Source: Anastrepha obliqua
Taxonomy: Eukaryota; Arthropoda; Insecta; Diptera; Tephritidae
DNA length: 64,000 nucleotides
Assembly (NCBI RefSeq): GCF_027943255.1
Contig: NC_072896.1
Coordinates: 60,282,501 to 60,346,500 of the forward strand
Direction of reading: 5' to 3'
Under the pieces are notes generated by a model. It worked only from the letters and a program-made list of their open reading frames with translations, did not search any database and was not told the DNA's origin. Positions 24,015 through 35,967 of the stretch are shown here, one piece after another. The position numbers and the translations under genes are program-made. How positions within the stretch are numbered: the first letter of the stretch is position 1; every line of letters begins with the position of its first letter.

Positions 24015-24720
24015 GGAAGGACCTCTCCGAGCCGTTTGATACGAAACGAGGTTTCAGACAGGGTCACTCGCTGGCGTGTGACTTCTTTAACCTGTTGCTG
24101 GAAAAAATTGTTCGAGCCGCAGAACTTAAGCGCTCAGGCAGAATTCGCTTTAAGAGCGTACAATTGTTGGAGGATGCCGTTGATATTGACATCATCGGCC
24201 TTCACACTCGTGCTGTTAGTTCTGCCTTTTCCAAACTGTATAAAGAGGCAAAGCGAATGGATCTGGTGGTGAACGAGGACCAAACGAAGGACCTCCTGTC
24301 ATTAAACAAACAGTCGGTGCTCTCGCGTATTGGCACCCACGTCACTGTTGACAGTTATGATTTCGAAGTTGTAAAAGGCTTCGTTTATTTAGGAACCAGC
24401 ATTAGCACCAATGATAATGTCTGCCTTAAAATATAACGAAGAATCTCTCTTGCCAACAAGTGCTACTTTGGACTAAGTAGGCAACTGAGCAGTAAAGTCC
24501 TCTCTCGAACAAAACTAACACTTTATAAGGCTCTCATCATGCCCGTCCTATCATATGGCGCATGAGCTTGGACGATGACAATACCCTAGAAGACGTCCCT
24601 CGGAGTCTGAGAGAAAGATCCTGTGGAAGATTTTTGTATTTTTACACTGGCGCGCTTTGTTAAACTTGGTCAAAATCACGTACGCGGTTATCGCGCCAAT
24701 TAAGAAAATGAGAATATTTC
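24015..24720 (+). mobile_element. LINE RT relic (RTE-like), YADD box destroyed
   Basis: Plus-strand frames give FRQGHSLACDFFNLLLEKIV at about 24.05 kb, then RFKSVQLLEDAVDIDIIG. The expected LLAYADDIDIIG has become LLEDAVDIDIIG, so the catalytic Tyr and one Asp are lost. Next come LVVNEDQTKDLLS, FVYLGTSIST (to 24.43 kb) and, past a stop, RRISLANKCYFGLSRQLSSK. A deletion then joins to HWRALLNLVKITYAVIAPIK at 24.65-24.71 kb, which is the family's 3' end. The same family lies on the minus strand at 47.5-48.2 kb. Confidence 0.8.
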
Positions 24721-25009
24721 ATTTCTTGAAAAATTCAGAAGTTTTCGTTGTAATGAAATATTATACAAATTTAACTTCTGCCAATTCGATGTTTCAATTA
24801 CTTTTGGTCCCAGACCTTATTTGTATTTTCTGGACTTTAAGACATCGGGAGCCTAGGATTGGCATCCCTAGTACTCATCTAATAGCAAATAATAAACACA
24901 GTTTAATTTCTTATATTTATTTTCTTAATAGGCAATGACATCAAATTTTCTTGGCAGGAATGAGTGTTGTTTCAATATTTCATTAGGTGAAGTTTGGTAT
25001 GTACACATA

Positions 25010-25209
25010 CAAGGTGGCACACAATTAATCACCCTATTGGAAGATTTATAACTTTTGCAAATGGCGCCATATATCAAACTAGAAGAAACAAACAAGCAAT
25101 GGAGCGCGTAAAGGTCAAAATAAAGATTTCCATCACTAAAAATCATTTTTGTTATTTAGTACAAAAGTTATTCAAAAACCAAATTGGTCGATTAATTTTG
25201 CGCACCTTG
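25010..25209 (+). mobile_element. Small TIR element (MITE), copy 1
   Basis: 200 bp with inverted ends CAAGGTGGCACA and TGCGCACCTTG, flanked by TA (25008-25009 and 25210-25211). The interior (GGAAGATTTATA, GATTTCCATCACT, AAGTTATTCAAAAA) is shared in inverse orientation with 40602-40832. Non-coding. The TA target suggests a Tc1/mariner-type parent. Confidence 0.75.
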
Positions 25210-25211
25210 TA

Positions 25212-26695
25212 CTAGTTGCCTCCCAGAAGTAAATCTAATGCGTTGATACGTTTTGCTTGCATGCGGGCTTGCGTGCGTGAAACACATTTTCCTTTTCAGC
25301 GACGACAATTTTCTTAACTCAACTAATTTACGCTAAATGGTTTTTGCAATTTCACAATTGAGTACCACGGAAAGAGTAGCAGACGTCCCAATGCACATCA
25401 GTGTGTATGCCCTTGGAGCTAAATTTCGCCGCAGCTTTAGGATACGTTCTCGAATAAATGTTTTGAATATTTGCAATGCAAGTGTAAATAATTAGCAAAT
25501 ACATATAAATACTCACATCCACATACACTCGCACAAATATGTTTTAATTCTGCTAGCGTTCGTTATAAAGCTTTATGTCTTTAATTTCTGTGAAATTGTC
25601 CTGAAAACCGTGCTACGAAGATTAGATAGTAAATTGAATGAAAGTTTTTAAATCCATGCAGACATTCTGCAAGCAAAGATTTTACATGCAGTCCACGTAA
25701 ATGTAATTACCGATTTGAAATACAATTTCTACAAACTCTGCACCCGAGCGCCGCTGTAATAGTCTGTCTTCCCAATTAATTTATACAGATTACAATTTTC
25801 AATATTAATTTAAATTTCATTTGCCTGAGTACCCGCACATTCCAAGGGCACACATATGCACTCAAACTGCAAGCATTCACACTGACACTCACTTGTCCGC
25901 ATTCAAGCAGGGATAATCGGCAAAGCATTGCACTGCCAATGACGAAGCAGAAGCACAGCAGAGATAATACCAATATGGCACGATAGTGAATAAAAATCAC
26001 ACCTAATGACAATAAAAGATAATGACATTCGCCACATACGCCACTGCTGGCTCAGTGCACTGCCAGTATAAGCAAAAAATGTTGGCACAAGTAGCAAAAA
26101 GTAAAAAAGTGCGAAGAGAATGCCGATAGAACGCGACCCTTTCGAGGAGTGTAAGCGCGACGCTTTCTAATCAAAGCACAAAAATAAATAAAAATAAAAT
26201 AAAATTGTAGGTTACAAAAATTAAGTAAAAAAATGCACAGTGGCAGAAATTGCAGTGTGCTGCGCGTGTTGCAGCACATACTTATGCATGCACATTAGTG
26301 TTGTTGTGTAGTTGACCATATTATTGGCAACATATGCTGGGCTGCAATATTGGCACTGGAGCTATTGCAGTCAATACGCGCCATGCAATGCGCTCAGCGT
26401 ATCTAACTGCATGCTCGGTCCACTTGTTAAACACGCCCAATTCGGCTGTGTTGCTGTACGTAGCAAGTGTTGATAGTAACCGTGCCAAAAGTCATGCGAC
26501 TGTGTTAGGATACTCGATACATAAATGTTTTATATAGTAGGGTGCTGCTTATATTGGCGATTTTTTTAAATATTTGTAAAAATGCGAATTCAACTTCCCA
26601 CGTTTATACTAAAAATTTTAGAAAATTGATTGTTTTGATTACTTCTTAATATGTAGCCAGCTCAACGCAAATTTTCATATGATGGATTAAGATGG
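25212..26695. other. No gene recognised
   Basis: AT-rich, presumed intron. The overlapping minus-strand open frames at 25.78-26.28 kb have no family resemblance. Confidence 0.5.
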
Positions 26696-26703
26696 ATAAA
26701 CAG

Positions 26704-27164
26704 TAGGCCGGGTCGATTTGTGGGGAGGCAAAAAAATCGCCCATTGCTCTGTGAAAATCATATTCTAGGGATCAAAATAAGAAACTTTGCCGAAGGAACC
26801 ATACCTCTAAAACGAATTCTGATGTCCCCCAATTTGGGTCGAACATTTTAGTTTCTTTTCTCATGTAAAGGCCAAAAATGGTGATATTTTGAAATGATTG
26901 TGTGGGGAACCTCCCAGGAGAGTTCCAGGGGGTGTGCCACTAGCATGGGTGGATCGGCCGTCAAAAGTTAGTGGGGGTCGGTCATACATTTGGACTCGAT
27001 TGGAGCACTCTAAATGGGTCAAAGTGGGATTTTTCGTTCGACCCAAATTGGGGGACATCAGATTTCGTTTTAGAGGTATGGTTCCTTCGGCAAAGTTTCT
27101 TATTTTGATCCTTAGAATACGATTTTCACAGAGCAATGAGCGAATTTTAAATCGACCCGCCCTA
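26704..27164 (+). mobile_element. hAT-like foldback/MITE family, copy 2
   Basis: Bounded by a perfect 8-bp duplication ATAAACAG (26696-26703 and 27165-27172). The left end is TAGGCCGGGTCGATTT and the right end complements to TAGGGCGGGTCGATTT. The arms (about 26704-26845 and 27035-27164) are near-identical inverted repeats around a unique middle of about 190 bp. The two ends differ consistently: the left has GTGGGGAGGCAAAAAAATCG, the right does not. Two open frames of about 91-93 codons cover it on opposite strands, which is expected from inverted arms. Confidence 0.9.
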
Positions 27165-27172
27165 ATAAACAG

Positions 27173-27872
27173 ACTTTAGGTATTGACTTTAATTATTGGA
27201 ATTTCATTAATTCTTTAGTTATTATTTTGTATATTTGATTTTTGAAATATTTTTTTTACAGTCTGGATATATCTTCCTATTTCCACAGCGTAACAGAAAC
27301 TGATTTTGTTCTACATCTGCATTAGTTTAACAGCTCTTCCAGCTGTGTCATTTACTGCTTTTAAGCTAAAAACTTTCTTTTTTAGCTTTCACAAAGGCTG
27401 TACTTCCATCCCAAGAAGAAGGAAACTATTGTACATTTTTAAACGTGATAATAAATGCTTGTTCAAATGTTAACACAAAATCGCTTAAAGATTTTTCTAA
27501 AACTAGAAAAAAAACTGCATGAATAAAATAAACAAAGTTTAAAATAACAAATAAAATACCACCTATTTACTTATATATAAAGGAACAGAATTCTCTTCCT
27601 TGCAAAATGACAAAACTTTTTCTTTGTAATTTGCTACTACGTCCCGCTTTCTTTCTTTTTCAACTTCGTCACCAAATAGGAGGGTTATTTACTCTGATAA
27701 GTACCATAAGTGCTGAGTGAATTTACTTAACTCAACTTCAGAAATCAACTCGTCAACTGTTTTGTAATCTTTGAGAGCCTTAAAAAACGCAAATTTGGTG
27801 CTTTTACCGGCTAGCTATAAGCAAGCCATGGCTTACCATAAACCGTCGCAATGAGCCTTGTTTATACTTATG
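27173..27872. other. No gene recognised
   Basis: AT-rich sequence with no repeat family recognised. Confidence 0.45.
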
Positions 27873-28366
27873 CTATGTTTCCACGACACGCAATTCGCAC
27901 TCTAAGTAATTTGCGAATCTTTGTTCTTGTTCTTTGCGTTTTATTATTATTATTTGCTGTGGTTATGGGTGATGGAGAAAAAAGTATTTTATAACAAATT
28001 TATAATTTAAAATTTATTATATAACATAAATTTATTTTATAGCGAAGATTGTATTAATTTATTCCTTCTTTACATTTTCCATACATGGAGCTGCCCTAAA
28101 AACAGGCACATACTTGTAGTAAAAAGAGCCGGAGTTGCAGGTAGAAGTGAAAAAAAATGCTCAACTTTAGTGCACCTCTGAAGACAATTTGCTATTTCCA
28201 CTATCCTTAAGGTGTTCAGCAACCTTCTCGACATAATAATTTTTTGATTGATACAGAATTACTTACAAATGAGATAACTCGCTTTCAAAAATTTGTATGA
28301 CGAATTACGTAACTCGAAGGGTAATTGGGTAATGAGAGATCGAATTGCGTGCCGTAGAAACATCTA
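27873..28366. mobile_element. Inverted-repeat element, unclassified
   Basis: The left edge (ATGTTTCCACGACACGCAAT followed by TCG) and the right edge (CGAATTGCGTGCCGTAGAAA followed by CAT) are imperfect inverted complements about 25-30 bp long. The interior is AT-rich and non-coding. No convincing target duplication was found, so the superfamily is undetermined. Confidence 0.55.
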
Positions 28367-29021
28367 TTTTAAACTGAGTCTGCAATAAGCATATCTTCAA
28401 GGAATAAATAGCTGTTCTCATCCTTTGTGCATGAAGCATTCCTACTGGAGGTCTAATTTCAATTTTTTGCTCTATCTTTCCTGATTTGTGTTCGAATGCG
28501 TTGAATAGGAGACTTGTTGGTTGGGTAATTATCCGAACTAAGACTTAGTACATCTACTGCAGCTTAAATTATAAAGGGTCTTTGGCAAGTGACGCAGTGA
28601 ATAACTCCTAGACGGTATTCTTTTTCATCTGTGAAACTTATTATCGAAACTTATTATGAAAATGGCCGACCTTTAAGAACAACATAGGTGCGTCTTTTGC
28701 AAAACTCTTTGTAAGCAGAATCTCTAATGCAACTAATTTAGATGCTGACTCCCTCTTTGTTTTAGCAAACATATTTGATATTCTGCTATTCTAATTCTTT
28801 CGAGGATATCAGCGTGTGCGCGTCGAATAAATTATAAAAATTCTGTAAAAGCTCTGCGTGATGTCTGAGAAAATCCTGTAACTTTAAACAATGTTTTTTT
28901 TCTACTCTCGCCATAGTTGATAAATAATTGAACATTTTTAAGTGCTGAATTCTCTTAATGAATTTCTTGCTGCTCAATGTATATATGTATATGCTAAAGT
29001 CGTATGTTCCTCTTTGTTATA
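28367..29021. other. No gene recognised
   Basis: AT-rich sequence between the inverted-repeat element and the Helitron. Confidence 0.45.
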
Positions 29022-30045
29022 TCTATACTAATATTACAAAGAGGAAAACTTTGTTTGTTTGTAATGAATAGGCTCAAAAACTACTGGACCGATTTTAAAA
29101 ATTCTTTCACCATTCGAAAGCTACATCATCCACGAGTAACATGGATTATATTTGATTTTGGAAATAGGGCTCGAGATATAGGTCAAAACGTGGACCCGGG
29201 TAACCTTTGGTTGTGTATGTACAATATGGGTATCAAATGAAAGCTGTTCATAAGTGCTTTAATACGGGGTAATTTTCATACCTATTGATGACTAGGGTCT
29301 CGAAATATATGCCAAAACGTGGGCCCGCCGTGTCTTTGCACCGAATTAAACCAAACTTACACACATTGTTAAGTAAGTATTGAAAATGGGTTTCGTAAAG
29401 TTTGGTTGTAATTCGGAGCACTGGCAACGGGTACAGCGTTCTTTTGAACCAGCCATAATGTCGCTTACTTTTTTAACGCTTGGAGCGGAACTGAACTGTC
29501 AAATTGACAGTGTGAGTTACAATGTGTCAATATTCCTTTCTGATTTGGATGCCATAAGGAAAAAACGTAAGTGCAACATGTAAAAATTGTTTGTGAATTT
29601 TTTTGGAGTGGATTTTGGAACAGTGAATAATTTCTTACGAAATTTGAGAATTTAATGTGAAATCCGAATGAAATTATGTGTTCGTGGAAAACAAATTTTT
29701 TTTCGTTTGTTTTTTGAAAAATATAAATGGATAACGGTTAAAAAAGGACCAATGCTTAATAAAACATATAAATTGAAACGAAAAATTCATGGATGATCAG
29801 GAAAAAAGACGATTGTTTATTCATATGCGTTGATTTGAAATTTAAAAACAATCTTCTTTTTTCCTGATTTTCAATTTATATTTTATATTTACTCAAAAAC
29901 AAATAGAAAAACAAAAAATATTGTTTATGTCAAAGCGCTTGAATAAAGAATAAAGAAATAAATAATATGAAAATCATATATTTTCTGTTCTAAACCATAT
30001 CTATTCTATTTTAGTGTGCCCAGCGAAGGGGGCCGGGTTTGCTAG
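29022..30045 (+). mobile_element. Non-autonomous Helitron
   Basis: Begins TCTATACTAATATTA after a host A and ends GGGTTTGCTAG before a host T. This gives the TC...CTAG termini and A/T insertion site of Helitrons, with no target duplication. The 5' region (GGCTCAAAAACTACTGGACC) is, from memory, a common insect Helitron leader. Internally, arms at about 29.79-29.81 and 29.85-29.87 kb (AGGAAAAAAGACGATTGTTT and its near complement) form a strong hairpin. No Rep or helicase is encoded, so it would have depended on an autonomous element. Confidence 0.8.
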
Positions 30046-30849
30046 TTTATTTATAAAATGATGACATGCATTTTTTGAATACTATGAAATTGTTACAGTA
30101 CTCCAAATACAATAAAAGTCTATTTGTCAGTGTTTTAGAGAGAAATGAGCAAATCAGGTTCATATGATTTTTTAAATAAAAACTTTCAAAAATAAGAGAC
30201 ACCTTAATGTAAATTGGGTATTGAAACACAGCCTGGCACTCTGGGTGTACGATAAAAATCATTGATTTAACTCTAAATTTGAAACGACCAGCGTAAGAAT
30301 AAAAGCACAAGGAGGAGTGAGTAAGATTACGAACATGGGATATTTGTTGAAAAATTAATTAATTTAATACACATGAGAACAGAAACTAGAATTCTCCATA
30401 ATAGTGGAACCCATTTTCAAAAGGAGCTTGCAGGGTTGAAACCCTACCCAGACGAAGTTTAAAAACATTTTTTTTGTTTGTTTTTACTCAAATAGTAATA
30501 AATGTATAGTACATGTTCAATTACTTCTATAAAATTTGATAATAGCTAATGACATAGATCGATAAAAGCATGAGAACATTGATCAGTTATTATAAAGCAT
30601 ATTATAATAAATTAATTTCAATCATATTTTGATTATTATTTATCCTTATCACCAATCACTGATTCATCATATCCAAAACTGTGACTTAAGCGTGTACTGT
30701 GTCATAAATTTATAAACACAAGCAAAGTTATATCAGACTGCAACAAAAGTTGGAACGCCCCTAAATCTGAGGGTCTGCGCACGGGCCTGGTTTGACAGCA
30801 GGGAATAGTAAACTGCATTGACATTTCTGTATAGTAAGGTTTGGCAAGT
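30046..30849. other. No gene recognised
   Basis: AT-rich sequence with no repeat family recognised. Confidence 0.45.
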
Positions 30850-31137
30850 CATCATGAATCGTTTAATTTACTATGAAAAAAATTAATCTGCTCGCAAAGT
30901 TCATAGAGCCCTTGTCATACAGTGAACTTAACAATCGATTTATTGCAAAATCTATTTGGTGACAACTTTTTTCCAGAGGTGGTCCTATTCACTGATCTCC
31001 TTGTGCATGCGATTAAACGCCTCTAGATTAATACGGCCAGATTTATAGGAAAAAATAATCAAAAATTGTACTGATCGAATTGACCATGTAACTCGCATTC
31101 GCGGCGAATATATTCGGAAAGCATATTGAAAAAATTA
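30850..31137 (+). pseudogene. Core-deleted Tc1/mariner-type transposase relic
   Basis: The start reads MNRLIYYEKN, a stop, then SARKVHRAL, which is the N-terminus of this transposase group. It continues directly as IDLLQNLFGDNFFPEV (the block after the second catalytic Asp), then VHAIKRL and finally DRIDHVTRIRGEYI near 31.08-31.13 kb, the C-terminus. The helix-turn-helix linker and most of the catalytic domain are absent. The SINE at 31153 lies just downstream of the stop. Confidence 0.6.
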
Positions 31138-31152
31138 ATGCTATGAAATTAT

Positions 31153-31469
31153 GCGGCCGCCCTAGCAGAATGGGTTGGTGCGTGATTACCATTCGGAATT
31201 CACAGAGTTGATTCGAATCTTGGTGAAACACCAAAATTAAGAAAAACAGTTTTCTAATAGCGGACGCCCCTCGGCAGGCAATGGCAAACCTCCGAGTGTA
31301 TTTCTGCCATGAAAAAGCTCCTCATAAAAATATAATATCTGCCGTTCAGAGTCGGCTTGAAACTGTAGGTCTCTCCATTTGTGGAACAACATCAAGATGC
31401 ACACCACAAATAGGAGGAGGAGCTCGGCCAAACACCCAAAAAGGGAGTACGCGCCAATTATATTATATA
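31153..31469 (+). repeat. tRNA-derived SINE, copy 4 (full length)
   Basis: Starts GCGGCCGCC, followed by a mutated A box (TAGCAGAATGGG), a mutated B box (GATTCGAATCTTGG) and the complete body to GCGCCAATTATATTATA. A mariner-type element has inserted at a TA in its tail (31468-31469). Confidence 0.85.
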
Positions 31470-32633
31470 ACGGGTTATTTTTTAGCTATTATCTTTTTAA
31501 ACAGTTGACGCACGTTTCACTGTCAAACATCTTCAGTTTGGTCTATAATAACCATGAATCGTCTTACAAACGAACAACGCTTGCAAATCATTGAATTTTA
31601 TTATAAAAATGCGTGTTCTGTTAAGAAAGTTTATCGCGCGCTTCTTCCATTTTATGCTCAGTTTAATCGATCCACTGAAACGGTTATTCGAGCTATTGTG
31701 ACCCAATTTAAAACCAAATTTATATTATTGGACATCAAACCATCAACACGCTTACGTAGATTGCGAACTGAAGAAAATATCGCAGCTGTATCGGCCAGTG
31801 TTAATGATGACCATCAATTATCGATTCGTCGCCGTTCGCAGAAATTGGGCCTCTGTTACACCACAACGTGGAAAATTTAGCGAAAGGATTTAGGTGTGGA
31901 GCTTTTCAAAATACAGCTGGTGCAAGAATTGAAGCCGAACGACCTACCGCAACGCAGAGTTTTTGGTGAATGGGCTCTTGGAAAGTTGGCCGAAGATCCA
32001 CTTTTTTAGCGAAAAGTTGTATCCAGAAAAGAGTACAGCTTGGTGCGGTTTATGGGCTGGAGGTATCATTGGACCGTACTTCTTCAAAGATGCTGCGAAT
32101 CGTAACGTAACTGTCAATGGTGAGCGCTACCGTGAAATGATATCGAACTTTTATTTGCCCAAAATGCAAGAGCTTTACATGTGGTTTCAGCAAGACGGTG
32201 CCACATGCCACACAGCACTCGTAACAATGGACTTGTTGAGAGGCGAGTTCGGTAAACATTTTATTTCACGTTCGGGACCTGCCAATTGGCCACCCAGATC
32301 GTGCGATATAACGTCTTTAGATTATTTTTTGTGGTGCTATGTTAAAGCTCATTTCTATTCAGACAAGCCTGCTTCAATTAACGCATTGGAAGACAACATT
32401 AAAGCATTTATATGTGAGATACCGTCCGAAACATTGGAAAGAGTATGCCAAAATTGAACTAAGCGGGTGGACCATTTGAAGCGCAGTCGCGGTCAACAGT
32501 TGCATGAAATAATCTTCAAACATTAAATTATAAGGACTGTATTATCGATTTAAATAAAAATTTCATGCATTTTTCTGAATTTTACGTGTGTTTTTTTGAA
32601 AAACTTTCCTATAGCTCTTAAAAAATAACCCTT
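31470..32633 (+). mobile_element. Mariner-type transposon with TIRs
   Basis: Ends ACGGGTTATTTTTTAGCTAT and, inverted, AAGGGTTATTTTTTAAGAGC, flanked by TA on both sides (31468-31469 and 32634-32635). It sits in the tail of SINE copy 4, so it is younger than that SINE. Confidence 0.85.
31554..32526 (+). pseudogene. Broken transposase of the 31.5-kb mariner-type element
   Basis: The N-terminal frame (31554-31880) reads MNRLTNEQRLQIIEFYYKN and SIRRRSQKLGLC (helix-turn-helix) to a stop that replaces a codon in KI-RKDLG. The frame from 31963 reads KLYPEKSTAWCGLWAGGIIG, MWFQQDGATCHTA (second catalytic Asp) and NWPPRSCDITSLDYFLW (third-acid region) to 32457, where TGA replaces the usual Trp in QNWTKR. 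The tail reads RVDHLKRSRGQQLHEIIFKH. A deletion between PLF and SEK removes the first catalytic Asp block (DEAHF), so the enzyme is inactive even apart from the stops. Confidence 0.85.
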
Positions 32634-32635
32634 TA

Positions 32636-33361
32636 TGTATATGAAATTATCTACCAGGTCATTCTAACAATATTTCTGTTTTTTCTTACTATTTTAAACT
32701 CTCAAGCTCTTAAAAATCACCCGATACTTAGAAAAATTTTTTTCAATGCATTATATGCGAGAAACATTCATTTTTATTATCATAAAAGAATTACTGTAAC
32801 TCTTAACAACAAAATAGTTACATATGCTCGGGCTCATACTGGCAGGTGACTCACACGCGGTAGAGCATGGCTCGAACGTTTTTTATATATCTGCGCACGG
32901 ATCTGATTTAAAATAAGTAAAATAAAATTGAATGTTTAGCCCATCTAATGTTTTTTGAATTTTTTTCTAACAACATAAGAATTTGGTAAAATATGCACTT
33001 GTTAGAGAAAATTGTTTGCTTTATTAATTTTCTAATTTCTGTCAAAAAATTAAAAGATTCGAATGATTTTTTTTTTTGCCACGCTCTCGCGACAATATTG
33101 CACCCCACACAAACTTTCAAAATTGGCGAAAGACATATAAAATATCGAAGAGTCAACTTTGGGTGGCCCACTTGGAAAAACCTGATTTCATACATATGAA
33201 TGTATGTATGTACATATGTACATATATAAATGTCTGCTAAAATCCAGCTGCCGCAGTTGATAATTACAAAAATGCTCGAAAAAAAGATACTTTCTGTTTA
33301 ATACGCCTTTATCTTTTCAATTAGTTTTATTTCATTGTTTGCTGTCATCCGCCCCCAATTA
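32636..33361. other. No gene recognised
   Basis: AT-rich sequence with a short TATG/TACA microsatellite at about 33.20-33.23 kb. Confidence 0.45.
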
Positions 33362-33704
33362 TGCGACCCGGAAATGTTCGATGAAGTCGCGCATTAAATC
33401 CATCAGTAGTTGAGATGGTGACGAGGATGCCGGCGGTTGTGCTCTACGTGGCACTTGAATAATGCTGCTGCAAGCAATAAATAACTGCACGGAATATTGT
33501 ACTAAACTATTGTCGTATTTTTGCCGCAACCGCGTTCTTCGTCAGGCACAATTCTATTCTGCACTCGACCTTCAAGTGGAGACTGCTTGTGAATTTTACT
33601 TGCAACAATTCCTTTCGTAATTCGTGTTTTTTCTGATGCAGTCGCAATTGTTCAAACTTGCTTGTTCTTGCATTTTTTTCTAAGTTAAACTCAATAATCT
33701 TCAT
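33362..33704 (-). pseudogene. Coding-like sequence of unknown family with one frame break
   Basis: From an ATG at 33704 the minus strand is open for 65 codons (basic, helix-prone: SKFEQLRLHQKKHELRKELL). If one base is skipped in the A5 run near 33.52 kb, the frame continues as KYDNSLVQYSVQLFIACSSI then PRRAQPPASSSPSQLLMDLM to a stop at about 33362, about 114 codons in all. I do not recognise it. It may be a retrocopy or decayed exon, or chance; an overlapping alternative frame is also partly open. Confidence 0.25.
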
Positions 33705-34109
33705 CTAATTCATTGCAACGGCACTGCACAGTAGCGAGTATAAAAAGGGCAATTTTTCATAATATGTTACGGAGCGGAAGTAAATACAATGGAATTTATA
33801 ATATTTATAATTTTGCGTTTGCTTTTATTTAATACTTTAATGCAAAATCAGCTGCCAACATATTAAGGAGAATTAAATTTCTTAGAATATTCAAATGGAC
33901 AACATTGAATATTTTTAAGGCCGCGGCATGGTGTTTTACTCCAGGCAGCTGGATTATTTTGTTTTTATTTGGCCTACAGGTATTTACAACTTGCAAGGAG
34001 GTATAATGTTGTGATGGATAAAAAACGAGTTTTGTTTCCTTTCTATCCATAATACGTGTGTAAAAGAATTTAAACTTGTTCAGATTAAGTCATGGAAAGT
34101 TCCGCGCCT
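33705..34109. other. No gene recognised
   Basis: One minus-strand open frame (33829-34050) with no family resemblance. Confidence 0.4.
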
Positions 34110-34749
34110 GCGGAATTATTATTAATCATTATTTATTATAATTATTATTTATTTTGTCTATGAAGACAAGCTTCTTACAGACCAATTACTAACGAAAAGT
34201 AGAATAACTATGATTTAAATACTTAAAAAATATAATATAAAGTAATTAAAAATTCAGTTTTTGGAGATGAAAAGTCTAGATGGATGGGTCCGGGATTAGA
34301 TTAAATTCACTTAAAGGCTCGCGCAAAAGGAGCATTATGCGAATACTCCCTTTTACATTTAGCACCGTAGAAAGGTAAAGCGCTACGAAGATGTAGTATA
34401 TTGATATTAATTCTTTCCAAAAGAAATGAGCAGTCAATACTGCCTTTAACGATGTTATAAGCAAATGAAAGCGAGGGGACTGATATTCTTACTTCTAAAG
34501 ACTTTAGGTTAATCAAAACAAACGAGATTGATTTGTAGGAATTGGTTCAGCAAAGCTTAACGAACGTAGAACATATTTGACCCGTTTTGGACCCGTCTAA
34601 TTCTGTTTATGTGCAATAGATTTACGATTTGGTCTTCAAATGAAAGTAACACATTCCAAAGGCGTATATAATAATTTAAGGGAGGAATGATCAGTGTATT
34701 AGGAACTATTTCGCGAGCTCTATCAGCTTTCGAAATAATATGACTTATA

Positions 34750-35967
34750 TTGGGTTGGGGAAAAAGAAATGTCGTATTTGTGATCGAAATTTGACGCTTT
34801 ATTTAACGTACTTAGAATTATTCGATTCAAGTCAAATATGCCCCGTTTTGTTCGCAAACTTGTTGCCATTTAGAAGGCAACTTCATCATCCCCCCCTTTA
34901 TAAAACCCCCCCTCCTTATTTGCAAAAAACTCAGACAACCAGTTTTCGCAAGCCTCTTTTGAGGCCAACTTGGTATCATAAAGGGCGTTTTGATGCGGAC
35001 TATATGGTGGGTGCGATAGGACATCCCATCCGAGCTCCCGTAGCTTCTGGCGGGTGATCAAATATGTGTGAGGACGAGCGTTGTCCTGGTGGAACACAAC
35101 ACCATTTCTATTGACCAGTTCTGGCCGCTTCTGGTCAATCGCCTGCTTCAAACGGTCAAGTTGCTCACAGTTGAGGACCGAATTAAGGGTCTGGCCATAG
35201 TTGAGCTGCTCATAGTGGATAATTCCCTTCCAATTTCACCAAACACACAGCAAAACCTTCCTGGCGGTCAATCGGGGCTTGGCGATGGTTTGGGCCGGCT
35301 CACCGCTTCTCGATCACGATCTTTTTCGCTTGGCGTTGTCGTACGTGATCCACTTTTCATCGCCAGTCACCATCCGCTTCAAAAATGGATCAAGTTCGTT
35401 CCGTTTTAGCACAGAATCGCAAGCGTTGATTCGGTCCAAGAGGTTTTTTTGCGTCAACACGTGTGGCACCCAAACATCTTCTGCAAATGGTTCCAAACGG
35501 TTTTGTGGTTTACACCTAGTTCCTGACTAATCGAGCGAATGCTCACATGCTGGTCTCTTTGGATAATTTCAACGATTTTATCAGTCTCTACGACGATTGG
35601 CCTACCAGTACGGGGTGCATCTTCGACATCTACTACACCAGAACGAAACCGATCGAACCCATGCTGTGCTGTGCGAATCGTTACAGTATCAGACCCATAA
35701 ACTTCACACATTTTTGCCGCCGCCTTCGTTGCATTTTTACCTCTAAGGTAGTAAAAACGTAAAATATGACGAATTTCTTGCTTAGTGGACTCCATCTTTG
35801 ACGCGCTATAACTTAAGACTGAAACGTACGATCAGAACACTGTCAAAGAGACACTTGTAGTACAGATTGTCGTCTTAGTGTGACCCGATGCAATAAGTAC
35901 AACGCAAGATATGTTTAAATGTCGCGCTCAATTGACAAAATACGACACTACTTTTTCCCCAACCCAA
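34750..35967 (-). mobile_element. Mariner transposon with TIRs
   Basis: Ends TTGGGTTGGGGAAAAAG on both sides (inverted), flanked by TA (34748-34749 and 35968-35969). The subterminal TIR diverges after the first 17 bases (AAATGTCG versus TAGTGTCG). It is inserted in the LINE relic of 34.1-36.3 kb. Confidence 0.9.
34827..35795 (-). pseudogene. Broken mariner transposase
   Basis: N-terminal frame 35795-35454: KQEIRHILRFYYLRGKNATK, then DAPRTGRPIV and LGVNHKTVWNHLQK (helix-turn-helix). The next frame (35496-35314) gives KRMVTGDEKWITYDN with the first catalytic Asp. Frame 35151-34870 gives VVFHQDNARPHT with the second Asp and RELGWDVLSHPPYSP. The third block (PDLAPSDYHLF in relatives) is deleted and reads PHQNALYDTK, so the DD34D triad is incomplete. 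The C-terminus (KLPSKWQQVCEQNGAYL) ends at 34827. At least three frame changes. Confidence 0.9.

Noticed and set aside
34870..35409. Plus-strand open frames over the 34.8-35.8-kb mariner
   Set aside because: They are antisense shadows of the transposase.
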